NCBI GenBank assembly: GCA_945901405.1
Contig: CAMDLH010000002.1
Coordinates: 20,227 to 84,226 of the forward strand
Direction: 5' to 3'
Length of the DNA stretch: 64,000 nt
Origin: Bordetella parapertussis
GTDB lineage: Bacteria > Pseudomonadota > Gammaproteobacteria > Burkholderiales > SG8-41
Shown here: positions 30,732 to 39,460 of the stretch, one piece after another
Numbering within the stretch: position 1 is the first letter of the stretch
Layout of the letters: every line of letters starts with the position of its first letter
Position numbers and translations under genes: made by a program
Notes under the pieces: model-generated
Database searches by the model: none
Told to the model about the DNA's origin: nothing
The model's input: the letters and a program-made list of their open reading frames with translations, nothing else

Positions 30732-33038
30732 CTACTTCACGTCCCGCATCGCCCGCCAAAGCTTGGAAGCCGTCAGCGGCATATCCAGTTGCTTCACCCC
30801 CACCGGGCGCAGTGCATCAATCACCGCATCCACCAGCGAAGGAATCGACGCCGTGCACCCCGACTCGCCCATGCCCTTCACACCGAGCGGGCTGACCTTG
30901 CTGGTGGTCGGGTGTTCTTCGCCGCGCAACTCGCGCAGCAAGCCCGCGCGCGGCATGTAGTAATCCATGAAGCTCGCGGTCAGCGATTGGCCTGATGTCT
31001 GGTCGTAGACGATGTGTTCACCGAAAACTTGCCCCGCGCCCTGCACCACGCCGCCGTGCAACTGGCCTTCGACGATGGCGTGGTTGATGACTACGCCGCA
31101 ATCATCCACCGCGTGGTACGACACAATTTCCGGCGCGCCGGTTTCTTTATCCACTTCGACTTCGGTGATGTGGCAACCATTCGGGAAAGTCGAGCCGAAT
31201 TTGCCGTCGGCTTTCAGAGTCAGCGTTTTTGTTTTTGCGAGATCCGCGAGCTTGACGACACGCGCGGATTCGTTCGTGCGGAATTCACCCTTGGCATATT
31301 GCACCTGTGACGGCTCGACCTTGAGATCGAGTGCGGCGAGCGACTTGCCTTCCTCGATCAGCTTTTGCGCGGCAAGGTAACACACGCTACCCGCGCCCAC
31401 CATGGTGCGCGAGCCGCCGGTGCCGTTTCCTTGCAACTTGGTGCCCGGCTCGCATTGCACCACCTTGACGTTTTCCATGCCAATGCCGAGCGCATCGGAC
31501 ACGATCATCGCCATGGTCGTCTCGTGGCCGTGGCCCTGCGTCTTGGCCACGGTGTAAACAGTGATCGTGCCGCTCGCCTCAAGCGTCAATTCGATTTCGT
31601 CAATAAAGTTGCCCGCACCGGTGGGCTCGATCACCACCGCGATGCCTCTGCCGCGCAGTTTTCCTGCCGCCACCGATTGCGCGCGGCGCGCTTCAAAGCC
31701 CTGCCAGTCGGCAAACTTCAGCGCCTGCGCGAGCAGCCCCGGCAAATCGGCGTTTTCATACACGGAGCCGGTCGGCGTTTTGTACGGGTAGGCGTCGTTG
31801 GGGATGAAGTTGCGGCGCCGCAGCTCGGCCGCGTCGATGCCCATTTCGACGGCGGCCTGACTCACGATGCGCTCGACCGCATAGGCGACATCCGGGCGCC
31901 CCGCGCCGCGATACGCGCCCACCGGCGTGGTGTTGGTGAGCGGCACGCGGTAGCTCGCGTACAACGCGGGGATGCGATACACACCCGTCATGCAGGTTGC
32001 GGTATTACGGATGTGGCCTTGCGGCCCCGGCGCGAGATACGCACCAAAGTCGCTGATCCAGTCAAAGCGCAGCGCGAGAAATTTACCGTCGCGATCCATC
32101 GCAAGCTGGCCATCGATGATGGTGTTGCGCCCGTGGTTGTCGGTGAGAAACGCTTCCACGCGGCTCGATATCCATTTCACCGGCCTGCCCGTGGTCTTGG
32201 CCGCGATCATCAGCGCCACATATTCGGGATACGCCGGCGAGCGCTGGCCAAAGCCGCCGCCGACATCGCGCACTTCGAGTATCAGTTTGTCCTCCGGCAC
32301 CTTGGAATAAACCGACAGCGCCTTGCGTATGGTGGTCACACCCTGCATCGGCACGTTAAAGCGATACACACCGCTCGCCGCGTCGTATTGCACAAGCGCC
32401 GCGCGCGGCTCCATCGGGCTGGGCGACACGCGGGTGGACACCACCTTGAGCCGCGTGATGTGCGCGGCATTCTTCATCGCGGCGGCGACGGATTGCTCGT
32501 CGCCAGTTTCGGATTCAAACACCAGATTGCCCGGTACCGCCTCATCCAGTTGCGGCGCGCCGGGCGCGAGCGCTTCTTCCGCGTTGACGATGGGTTTCAA
32601 TTCGCGGTATTCGACTTCCACCAGCTCGGCGGCGTCCGCTGCGGCAACCGCACTTTCCGCCACCACCAGTGCCACCGCCTCGCCGGCGAAGCGCACTTTG
32701 CCGTGCGCCAACGCCGGACGATTCAACACGCGCGGCTTCATGCCATTGCGTCCGGGGAAGGCCGACAACGAATCCTGCCCCTTCAGATAACCCTCGCGCA
32801 CCGCGTCCTCGCCAGTGAACACATGCGTGACGCCGGGGTGCGCGAGCGCGCGTTTGGTGTTAACCGACAGTATCTCCGCATGTGCGTGATCCGAGCGCAC
32901 GAAGTGTCCGTGGAGTTGATTCGGCGCATTCCAGTCGGCGGCGAATTTGCCGGCGCCGGTGATGAGGCGGAAATCTTCCACGCGTTTGCCGTCGTGGTGG
33001 TGATCGTTGTGGATATCGTGCTGCGCGTGCGTGTTCAT
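30732..33038 (-). CDS. Orphan molybdenum hydroxylase large subunit 2
   Basis: A 768-aa Mo subunit closely related to the one at 16195-18477, sharing most residues over its length by eye. A His-rich start (HDIHNDHHHDGKRVEDFRL) is unique to this copy. Cofactor motifs are GGGFGQRSPAYPEY, GAYRGAGRPDVAY, GGSRTMVGAGSVCYLAAQK and GVKGMGESGCTAS with the catalytic glutamate. No FAD or 2Fe-2S subunit is adjacent. It lies 115 bases downstream of tctC with the tctAB membrane pair before that. Its likely substrate is therefore a small acid brought in by that transporter. Confidence 0.9.
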   Translation of the reverse strand: MNTHAQHDIHNDHHHDGKRVEDFRLITGAGKFAADWNAPNQLHGHFVRSDHAHAEILSVNTKRALAHPGVTHVFTGEDAVREGYLKGQDSLSAFPGRNGMKPRVLNRPALAHGKVRFAGEAVALVVAESAVAAADAAELVEVEYRELKPIVNAEEALAPGAPQLDEAVPGNLVFESETGDEQSVAAAMKNAAHITRLKVVSTRVSPSPMEPRAALVQYDAASGVYRFNVPMQGVTTIRKALSVYSKVPEDKLILEVRDVGGGFGQRSPAYPEYVALMIAAKTTGRPVKWISSRVEAFLTDNHGRNTIIDGQLAMDRDGKFLALRFDWISDFGAYLAPGPQGHIRNTATCMTGVYRIPALYASYRVPLTNTTPVGAYRGAGRPDVAYAVERIVSQAAVEMGIDAAELRRRNFIPNDAYPYKTPTGSVYENADLPGLLAQALKFADWQGFEARRAQSVAAGKLRGRGIAVVIEPTGAGNFIDEIELTLEASGTITVYTVAKTQGHGHETTMAMIVSDALGIGMENVKVVQCEPGTKLQGNGTGGSRTMVGAGSVCYLAAQKLIEEGKSLAALDLKVEPSQVQYAKGEFRTNESARVVKLADLAKTKTLTLKADGKFGSTFPNGCHITEVEVDKETGAPEIVSYHAVDDCGVVINHAIVEGQLHGGVVQGAGQVFGEHIVYDQTSGQSLTASFMDYYMPRAGLLRELRGEEHPTTSKVSPLGVKGMGESGCTASIPSLVDAVIDALRPVGVKQLDMPLTASKLWRAMRDVK

Positions 33039-33153
33039 GGTGTGGGTTTTCCTTGAATCAGACGGGGATGGCGAATGGTAAACCGCGCGCGCGCGGGCCG
33101 CCAGTGCGCCTCTGGTTTAACGGCGGGTATGTTCGACGAAACTTGCGCGCCTG

Positions 33154-34140
33154 TCACTCGACGCGGATGCCCGCACGCTTGACTATCTCGCGGATTTTCT
33201 CGATTTCGGTGCGGACGAAGCGAGTGAACTCCTCCGGCGTGCTGGTTTTGCCCTCCTCGCCCTGACTGTGGAACTGCTTCTTGATGTCCGGGAGTTCCAC
33301 GATGCGCGCTATCTCCCTGCTGATCTGGTTGAGCACCGGCCGCGGCGTACCGGTCGGAGCGAACACTCCAAACCATGCCTGAAATTCGTAACCGGGCAAT
33401 GCAGCCTCAGCCATCGTCGGCACCTCGGGCAATATTGCCACGCGGCGCGCGGTGGTCACCGCCAGCGGCAGCAACCGCCCGTCCCGCATGAACGGCATCG
33501 CCGGCACCAGCGGCGAGAGCAGATAATGTATGCGCCCGGTCACGGTGTCGACGAGCTGCTCGGGCACGCCCTTGTACGGCACGTGCACGACATCAAGACC
33601 AGCGGCAAAACGGAACTGCTCCGAATTCAGATGCATGCCGCTGCCGACGCCGGACGTACTGAAGTTCAACTCCCCCGGTTTTTGCTTTGCCAGCGCGATG
33701 AGTTCCTTGACCGATTTCACGCCGAGCGATGGCGCTACCAACAGTAGACTGGTCGTGACCGTAATCTGGCTCACGCCCGTGAGGTCCTTCAGCGGATCGA
33801 AAGGCAGCTTCGAGTACAGCGCCGCATTCATCGCATAGGCGATGGAATGCACTAATAGCGTGTAGCCGTCGGGATTGGCCTTGGCGACAATGTTCGACGC
33901 TACCGATCCGCCCGCGCCGCCGCGATTGTCCACCACCACCTGTTGGTTCCATTGGTCAGTCATCTTGAACGAAAGCCGGCGCGCGATCAGGTCGGTCGCA
34001 CTGCCGGCGGTGAACGGCACGATCATGCGTATCGGCTTACTCGGAAATTTCTCTGCTGTCCGCGCGGGTGCCGGCACTGCAAGTAGTGCCAGACCGATCA
34101 CAACAAGATGAGCGAATGAAGCTCTTTGCACAGTACGCAT
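33154..34140 (-). CDS. tctC: TctC/Bug receptor 7, linked to TctAB
   Basis: A 328-aa Bug receptor, the only one beside membrane components. I start at the ATG at 34140 (MRTVQRASF, GGAGGC upstream) rather than the track's 34152. The signal peptide is VVIGLALLAVPAPARTA, then KFPSKPIRMIVPFTAGSATDLIARR, VVDNRGGAGGSVASN and NPDGYTLL. It follows tctA by 35 bases on the minus strand, so receptor and membrane proteins are probably made together and form a working transporter. The ligand loop carries SATD instead of GGxD, as in receptor 11. Confidence 0.93.
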   Translation of the reverse strand: MRTVQRASFAHLVVIGLALLAVPAPARTAEKFPSKPIRMIVPFTAGSATDLIARRLSFKMTDQWNQQVVVDNRGGAGGSVASNIVAKANPDGYTLLVHSIAYAMNAALYSKLPFDPLKDLTGVSQITVTTSLLLVAPSLGVKSVKELIALAKQKPGELNFSTSGVGSGMHLNSEQFRFAAGLDVVHVPYKGVPEQLVDTVTGRIHYLLSPLVPAMPFMRDGRLLPLAVTTARRVAILPEVPTMAEAALPGYEFQAWFGVFAPTGTPRPVLNQISREIARIVELPDIKKQFHSQGEEGKTSTPEEFTRFVRTEIEKIREIVKRAGIRVE

Positions 34141-34175
34141 GGTGCCTCCCATTGCGTGTCAATTTGCGGCCGGAC

Positions 34176-35675
34176 TCAGCCCGCGCCTGCCTGCGGTTTG
34201 ATGCGGCGCACCGCGGGCGCGAGCATGACGATCAATATCAGCACGGTGGCAATCATGAACACGAGGCTCAGCGGGCGTGTGAAGAACACCGACGGGTCGC
34301 CGCGCGATATCAGCAAGGCGCGCCGCAGATATTCCTCCATCAGCGGGCCGAGCACATAGCCGAGCAGCAGCGGCGCCGGTTCGCACTCGAGCTTCATGAG
34401 TACGTAGCCCAGCACACCAACGAAGGCGCACAGATAAAGATCGACCGGATTGTTGCTGACGCTGTAGTTGCCGATGCAGCAGAACATGATGATCGACGGG
34501 AACAGCCAGCGGTACGGCACGCGCAGCATGCGCACCCAGATGCCGACCAGCGGCAGGTTGAGAATGACCAGCATCAAATTGCCGATCCACATGCTCGCGA
34601 TGAGGCCCCAGAACAACTCCGGCTTGGACATCATCACGTGCGGCCCGGGTTCGATGCCCTGCATGGTCATCGCCCCCAGCATCAGCGCCATCGTCGCGCT
34701 GGTGGGGATGCCGAGTGTGAGCATGGGTATGAACGAGGTTTGCGCTGCAGCGTTGTTGGCCGCTTCCGGCGCAGCCACGCCCTCGATCGCGCCCTTGCCG
34801 AAGCGCGATGGATCCTTCGCCAGTTTCTTTTCGAGCATGTAAGCCGCGAACGTGGACAACGCAGGGCCTGTGCCCGGCAGCACGCCAAAGATCGCGCCCA
34901 CAATCGTGCCGCGCACGGTGGGCCAACTTGCATCCTTGATGTCCTGCTTGACCGGCATGAGATTCTCGATGCGGCCGGTGAATACTTCGCGCGCCTCCTT
35001 TTTCTCCAGATTGGTGACGATCTCCGCCACCGCGAACAGTCCCACTGCGATTACCGTGAAGCCGATGCCGTCGGACAGTTGCGGGATGCCAAAGGAGTAG
35101 CGTGACATTCCCGAATTGACATCGGTGCCCACCAGCCCCAGCACCAGCCCGAGTACCACCATCGCCAGCCCCTTGACCACGTCGCCCTGAGTCATCACCG
35201 CGGACGCCACCAGGCCCATCAGCATCAGCGAGCAGTATTCGGCGGAGCCGAACGCGAGCGCCCATTCGCCCATCGGCGGCCCGGCTACCGCGATCAGCAA
35301 GGTGCCGGCGCAGCCGGCGAAGAATGATGCAAGCGCCGCCGTCGCGAGCGCCGGCCCGGCGCGCCCCTGCCGCGCCATCTGGTAGCCGTCGATGCAGGTC
35401 ACCGCGGAAGCAGTTTCGCCCGGCAGGTTGACGAGGATCGAGGTGGTGGAGCCGCCGTACTGCGCGCCGTAAAAAATGCCCGCGAGCATGATCAACGCCG
35501 GCAGCGGAGGCAAATTGAATGTGATCGGAAACAGCATCGCTATCGTGACCAGCGGACCGACGCCCGGCAGCACGCCGATCAACGTGCCGAGCAGCACGCC
35601 GATGAAACAGTACGCCAGACTCTGCAGCGAAAACGCCACGCTGAAACCGAGCATGAGGTTGTTCAGGATGTCCAT
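34176..35675 (-). CDS. tctA: TctA, large membrane subunit of tripartite tricarboxylate transporter
   Basis: A 499-aa polytopic protein with about eleven or twelve membrane helices and the TctA signatures GVLLGTLIGVLPGVGPLVTI (about residues 27-46), YGAQYGGSTTSILVNLPGE (about 70-88) and the repeat GAIFGVLPGTGPALSTFAAY in the second half. The paired LPGxGP loops mark the inverted-repeat substrate channel. It takes ligand from the periplasmic receptor and uses the ion gradient for uptake. It lies 1 base after tctB and 35 before tctC. It is the only such subunit for 18 receptors here. Confidence 0.95.
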   Translation of the reverse strand: MDILNNLMLGFSVAFSLQSLAYCFIGVLLGTLIGVLPGVGPLVTIAMLFPITFNLPPLPALIMLAGIFYGAQYGGSTTSILVNLPGETASAVTCIDGYQMARQGRAGPALATAALASFFAGCAGTLLIAVAGPPMGEWALAFGSAEYCSLMLMGLVASAVMTQGDVVKGLAMVVLGLVLGLVGTDVNSGMSRYSFGIPQLSDGIGFTVIAVGLFAVAEIVTNLEKKEAREVFTGRIENLMPVKQDIKDASWPTVRGTIVGAIFGVLPGTGPALSTFAAYMLEKKLAKDPSRFGKGAIEGVAAPEAANNAAAQTSFIPMLTLGIPTSATMALMLGAMTMQGIEPGPHVMMSKPELFWGLIASMWIGNLMLVILNLPLVGIWVRMLRVPYRWLFPSIIMFCCIGNYSVSNNPVDLYLCAFVGVLGYVLMKLECEPAPLLLGYVLGPLMEEYLRRALLISRGDPSVFFTRPLSLVFMIATVLILIVMLAPAVRRIKPQAGAG

Positions 35676-35676
35676 A

Positions 35677-36129
35677 TCAATAGCTCCCGAACAACGGATA
35701 GGGCAGCTTCAAGCCGTAGACGAAAACCGCAGCGGCAAACGCGCTCATCAGAATGGCGAGCAGCAGCACTTCCCTGAGGCGGAACTCACGGCCGGCGAGC
35801 GCCGCGATGACTAACAACAACATGAGCGCCGGCACCAACCCCAGCTTCTCCATGGTGAGGCCGAATGTCACGATCGACAGCGTGATCAGCGCCAGAGGCC
35901 GCCAGCCCCACGTGCCGCGCACCGGCTCGCCGGTGCGGATGCCGCGTATCATTATGTACACGCCGAACAGGCAGAGTATGCCGCCCAGCACTGTTGGAAA
36001 ATAGCCCGGCCCCATGCGCGCCGCCAGACCCATCGGATAATCGCGCGCGAAGAAAACGGTAAGCACGCCAAGCGCAAGAAACAGCAGCCCGGCAAGGAAA
36101 TCCTTGTTGTTGCGCAGTTCCGGCTTCAT
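35677..36129 (-). CDS. tctB: TctB, small membrane subunit of tripartite tricarboxylate transporter
   Basis: A 150-aa protein with four membrane helices. The N-terminus FLAGLLFLALGVLTVFFARDYP is followed by MGPGYFPTVLGGILCLFG, the TctB (DUF1468) signature, with the other two helices at about 75-135. It assists TctA in an unclear way, like the small subunit of TRAP transporters. It is first of the tctB-tctA-tctC unit on the minus strand and diverges from a broken aldolase gene. Its promoter should lie in 36130-36230. Confidence 0.9.
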   Translation of the reverse strand: MKPELRNNKDFLAGLLFLALGVLTVFFARDYPMGLAARMGPGYFPTVLGGILCLFGVYIMIRGIRTGEPVRGTWGWRPLALITLSIVTFGLTMEKLGLVPALMLLLVIAALAGREFRLREVLLLAILMSAFAAAVFVYGLKLPYPLFGSY

Positions 36130-36202
36130 GTGTGGAACAGGAATTTTGCGTACTCCTCTTCACATAATGGAACTGTATTCCCGGACAGGCGGGCGGTCAA
36201 TC

Positions 36203-36226
36203 GCGCAAAATATTGCGCAAAATATT
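36203..36226. repeat. Tandem 12-bp repeat GCGCAAAATATT
   Basis: Two exact head-to-tail copies lie directly before the aldolase fragment, in the presumed tctB upstream region. It may mark the deletion or insertion junction that removed the aldolase N-terminus, or serve as a regulator site. Confidence 0.6.
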
Positions 36227-36232
36227 GGGTAG

Positions 36233-36676
36233 CGCGCCTCCGGAGGGGCGGCTTGCACCACTGCCTACGGCCATTTCCACGAGATGGTCGATATCGTGCG
36301 TTACGCGCGGCCCAAGGATCATACCGACAAAATCGTCATCATCATGGTCGAGACGCCCGCCGCGATCGAAAAGATCGATGAGATCACCGACGTGGAAGGC
36401 GTCGATGTGATCAACATCGGCGTAAATGATGTGGCTCTGGCGCTGGGCTATCCGGGCCAGCCGGAGCACCCTGGGGTCACCGCGCTGCTCGAAAAAGCCA
36501 TTGCGCGCGTTGTCAAAGGCGGCAAGACTCCGGGGTTGAATGTGCTCGTCAACTGGGAGCAACGCATGCCATGGCTGCTGTCACAAGGCGTGCGATGGTT
36601 GAACGCGCGCACCAACAATATTATTGCGCGTGGGGCGCGGCAGTACACTGATTTGCTGAAACAGCACCGTCCCTGA
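36233..36676 (+). pseudogene. 5'-truncated HpcH/HpaI family aldolase
   Basis: An open frame follows a TAG at 36230, reading RASGGAACTTAYGHFHEMVD and then KIVIIMVETPAAIEKIDEI, VDVINIGVNDVALALGYPG and a C-terminal helix. These match the second half of the class II (metal-dependent) HpcH/HpaI aldolase barrel, including the glutamate of MVET and the GxND loop. About 110-120 N-terminal residues, including the catalytic arginine and base region, are absent. The track start (ATG 36284) would make an even shorter product. An intact relative of a different subtype lies at 38588-39370. Confidence 0.72.
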
Positions 36677-36850
36677 ACACGACTATTTCGCCAACCCCTA
36701 TTACGCCCGGTGGTTAACGCATTACCGCGATGCTTGCCAGTTCGCACCCGTTATCAGACGCGACATTATTGGCTGGGCGGCACGCAGGAAAGAAACCGCG
36801 AATCCATTCTGCTATCATTCGCGTGCCAACCGTTTGAATGGAGCCGAAAA

Positions 36851-37840
36851 ATGACGACGCGGGTTCGCGCGAGCTGCATCATCAACGCGGTCGCAGTGAT
36901 TGCGTTCGGCGCCAGTTGCGGCACGATATGTGCGGCGGAAACCCAATATCCACCCCGTCCGGTACGCATGGTGGTGCCGTTCGCGCCGGGCGGTGGCCTG
37001 GATATTTTGGCACGAACCCTGTCACCGGCCCTGACTGCCGCGACGGGGCAGACGTGGGTCGTGGATAATCGCAGCGGCGCCGCCGGCAACCTGGGGGCGG
37101 AGATCGCCGCCCGGGCAAATCCGGACGGCCAGACGGTCCTGATGGCTCTGAATACGCAGCTCACCGCGAACCCGTCGCTTTACAAGCTTTCGTTCAGCGC
37201 GGAAAAAGATTTCCAGCCGCTCACGATGCTCGGTACGACGGAGCACGTTATTACGCTCCATCCAGGTGTGCAGGCCAAGACGCTGAAGGAGTTTCTCGCG
37301 CTTGCGAAACAGAAGCCAGGCGCCCTCAATTACGCATCTGCTGGCGTGGGCAGTGCAATCCACATGGCCGCCGAGCTGCTCAAGCAACGCGCCGCCATCG
37401 ACCTGGTGCATATCGCGTACAAGGGAGGCGGGCCGGCCGTCGCCGCGGTGCTCGCGGGTGAAAGCCAGGTAATTCTTGCCACGTCCGCGTCAGCCATACA
37501 GTTTATAACGGCCGGACGGCTGCGTGCGCTCGCGACGACCGGGCCAACGCGTTCCAAGGTGCTGCCAGAGTTGGCGACCGTGGCTGAATCCGGTTATGCC
37601 GGATTCGACACGAGCCAGTGGTATGGCGCGCTCGTGCCGGTTGCCACGCCGAAATGGATTGCGGAACGTATTCGCGATGAGCTACTGAAAGCAATGCAGC
37701 ACGCCGACGTGCGGGCAGCCCTGGCAAGCCAGGGCGTGGAGCCCAAGACCACTACGCCCCTCGAGCTTGCGGCCCGCATTAAGAGCGAAACCGCCATGTG
37801 GGCTTCGGTAATCAAAACCGCAGGCATTCGTGCCGAATAG
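36851..37840 (+). CDS. Bug family receptor 8
   Basis: A 329-aa Bug receptor. I choose the ATG at 36851 (GGAG upstream, MTTRVRASCIIN), not the track's 36710. Signal peptide AVAVIAFGASCGTICAAE. The mature part has QYPPRPVRMVVPFAPGGGLDILAR, VVDNRSGAAGNLGAE and NPDGQTVLM, where Gln replaces the usual Tyr of PDGYT. It sits between the aldolase fragment and a small NTF2-like gene, followed by an intact aldolase, and probably serves uptake or sensing of an aldolase-pathway acid. Confidence 0.91.
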   Translation: MTTRVRASCIINAVAVIAFGASCGTICAAETQYPPRPVRMVVPFAPGGGLDILARTLSPALTAATGQTWVVDNRSGAAGNLGAEIAARANPDGQTVLMALNTQLTANPSLYKLSFSAEKDFQPLTMLGTTEHVITLHPGVQAKTLKEFLALAKQKPGALNYASAGVGSAIHMAAELLKQRAAIDLVHIAYKGGGPAVAAVLAGESQVILATSASAIQFITAGRLRALATTGPTRSKVLPELATVAESGYAGFDTSQWYGALVPVATPKWIAERIRDELLKAMQHADVRAALASQGVEPKTTTPLELAARIKSETAMWASVIKTAGIRAE

Positions 37841-37877
37841 ACATCGAGCGCGCGGTGAGTTACGCAGTACGGCCGCT

Positions 37878-38363
37878 CTACCGCGGCAGAAAGGGCTTTA
37901 CCGCATCCGCTTCGTACTGCCACAACTGGATGTGCGTGCGCTTTTGGATTCGCCATTGTTCGGAATCCGTCCGTACGAACTCGTCAATGTACTTGAGTCC
38001 GCGAATGCGCACGCGATTCCCCTCGACCACATGCGCGATGGCAAACGTGTTGACCGTGGCCGTTTTGCCGGTCAGCTCGATAACCGAATTACAAGCCGTA
38101 TGGTTGCTCGCCGTAAACTTGCGCATCAAGGTGCAAAAGTAGTGTGCGATCGCCGCGCCGCCGGTCAACGTGAACTCCGTATCGCTGCCGCTGTGGTGAG
38201 TCGCTACCGCGTCTTCGGTGAAGCAGGCGGCGAGGCGGCCTTCCTCTCTTCCATCCAGGCCATGGCAGTAGTTGTCGAGGACCTCGCGCACCTTGGATTT
38301 GTCGACAAATTCCCGCAACGTTGCCGTGTCAATGGGGGTCGGGCGCACGTTAGATATCCTCAT
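37878..38363 (-). CDS. SnoaL/NTF2-like small protein
   Basis: A protein of about 161 aa with the cystatin-like SnoaL/NTF2 fold pattern: helix VREVLDNYCHGLDGREEGRLAACFTEDAVAT, then ITHYF-like helix and strands through NRVRIRGLKYIDEFVRTDSEQWRIQKRTHIQLWQ. Family members include ring hydroxylase beta subunits, isomerases and dehydratases with no fixed catalytic set. The track ORF is 212 aa. The ATG at 38363 (MRISNV) fits family length better. It is encoded opposite to the flanking Bug and aldolase genes. Confidence 0.7.
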   Translation of the reverse strand: MRISNVRPTPIDTATLREFVDKSKVREVLDNYCHGLDGREEGRLAACFTEDAVATHHSGSDTEFTLTGGAAIAHYFCTLMRKFTASNHTACNSVIELTGKTATVNTFAIAHVVEGNRVRIRGLKYIDEFVRTDSEQWRIQKRTHIQLWQYEADAVKPFLPR

Positions 38364-38587
38364 TTCAGCAAATTCGAGACAGCGCGCGGCTGCTCGACAT
38401 TGGTTGCTCCGCCAGCGGTACTCACGAACTGTCCGATCGACTGACTTTACTGGCGTCACGAGCATACCATAGTGCTCCACCAGGAAAAACGAGCGGGAAT
38501 GCTTGCGGCGGCACATCCGATCCAGGCTGGGGCTCGGTATAAAACAGTTCCATCATCGCGGCAAAGGGCATCGTGGAGGAGAACAAA

Positions 38588-39370
38588 ATGAAGACCGTAC
38601 GAATCAACAAAACAAAGCGCCTGCTGGCGTCAGGCCAACTGGCTGTTGGCGCCGTACTCACATCGCCGGCGCCCGATCTCGTCGAAGTCGCGGCAGTCGC
38701 GGGTTTCGATTTCGTGACGATCGACGCGGAACATGAGCCGATCGACGACGCGCAACTCGTTCACCTCATTCGTGCGGCCGAGGCGTTCGATATCACGCCG
38801 ATCGTTCGCGTCGCCAAGGACCCCGACCGGCTGTTGCGCTTGCTGGACGCGGGAGCGCAGGGTATCCACGTGCCTCGTTGCAATACGGCCAGCGACATGC
38901 GGCAGGTCGTCGAATGGACGCGTTTCCATCCGCATGGGCAGCGGACGTTTTACCGATTGGGCCGTGGCGGAAACTTCAGCCGTGACATGACTGATGATGA
39001 ATGGGCGAAGGAAGCCGATGCGCAACTGCTGGTTATCGCCATGATCGAGGAAGCATCCGCTCTCGCCCATCTTGACTCGATGCTGGCCGTCCCGGGGATC
39101 GATGCAATACACATCGGCCCGAAAGACCTGTGGCAATCGCTGGGTATGCCATCTGACGCGGAAGTCGACCGCGCAATAGACCAGATCGCGACAGCGGTGC
39201 GCGCGAGCGGCAAGCAGCTGAGCATGCAGGTTCGGGCCGTCGACGATCTGCCGCCCCAAATCGCGCGTCACCAAGCCAGAGGCGTCACCATGATAAGCAT
39301 CCCGCTCCTGGGTTTACTGCTGCGCAACAGCGCCGATCTGGTGCGGACGATCCGTGGAGGGAAGGCGTAA
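38588..39370 (+). CDS. HpcH/HpaI family aldolase
   Basis: A full-length (260 aa) pyruvate-type class II aldolase of the HpcH/HpaI/citrate-lyase-beta barrel. Signatures: FDFVTIDAEHEPID with the metal or base region (about 45-58), IVRVAKDPDRLLRLLDAGAQGIHVPRC (about 77-103), VIAMIEEASALAHLD (about 150-164) with metal-binding glutamate, and IHIGPKDLWQSLG (about 173-185). It cleaves 4-hydroxy-2-oxo acids to pyruvate and an aldehyde, or a related reaction. The start at 38588 has GGAGGA upstream. A Bug gene lies upstream on the same strand. Confidence 0.88.
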   Translation: MKTVRINKTKRLLASGQLAVGAVLTSPAPDLVEVAAVAGFDFVTIDAEHEPIDDAQLVHLIRAAEAFDITPIVRVAKDPDRLLRLLDAGAQGIHVPRCNTASDMRQVVEWTRFHPHGQRTFYRLGRGGNFSRDMTDDEWAKEADAQLLVIAMIEEASALAHLDSMLAVPGIDAIHIGPKDLWQSLGMPSDAEVDRAIDQIATAVRASGKQLSMQVRAVDDLPPQIARHQARGVTMISIPLLGLLLRNSADLVRTIRGGKA

Positions 39371-39460
39371 CGCGTACTGCGAGATTCTCATCTCATGTCA
39401 TCCTTGCGTGGCCGCTCGATTACATCGAAATCAAGGCAATACACCCGCAAACGCGATTTT

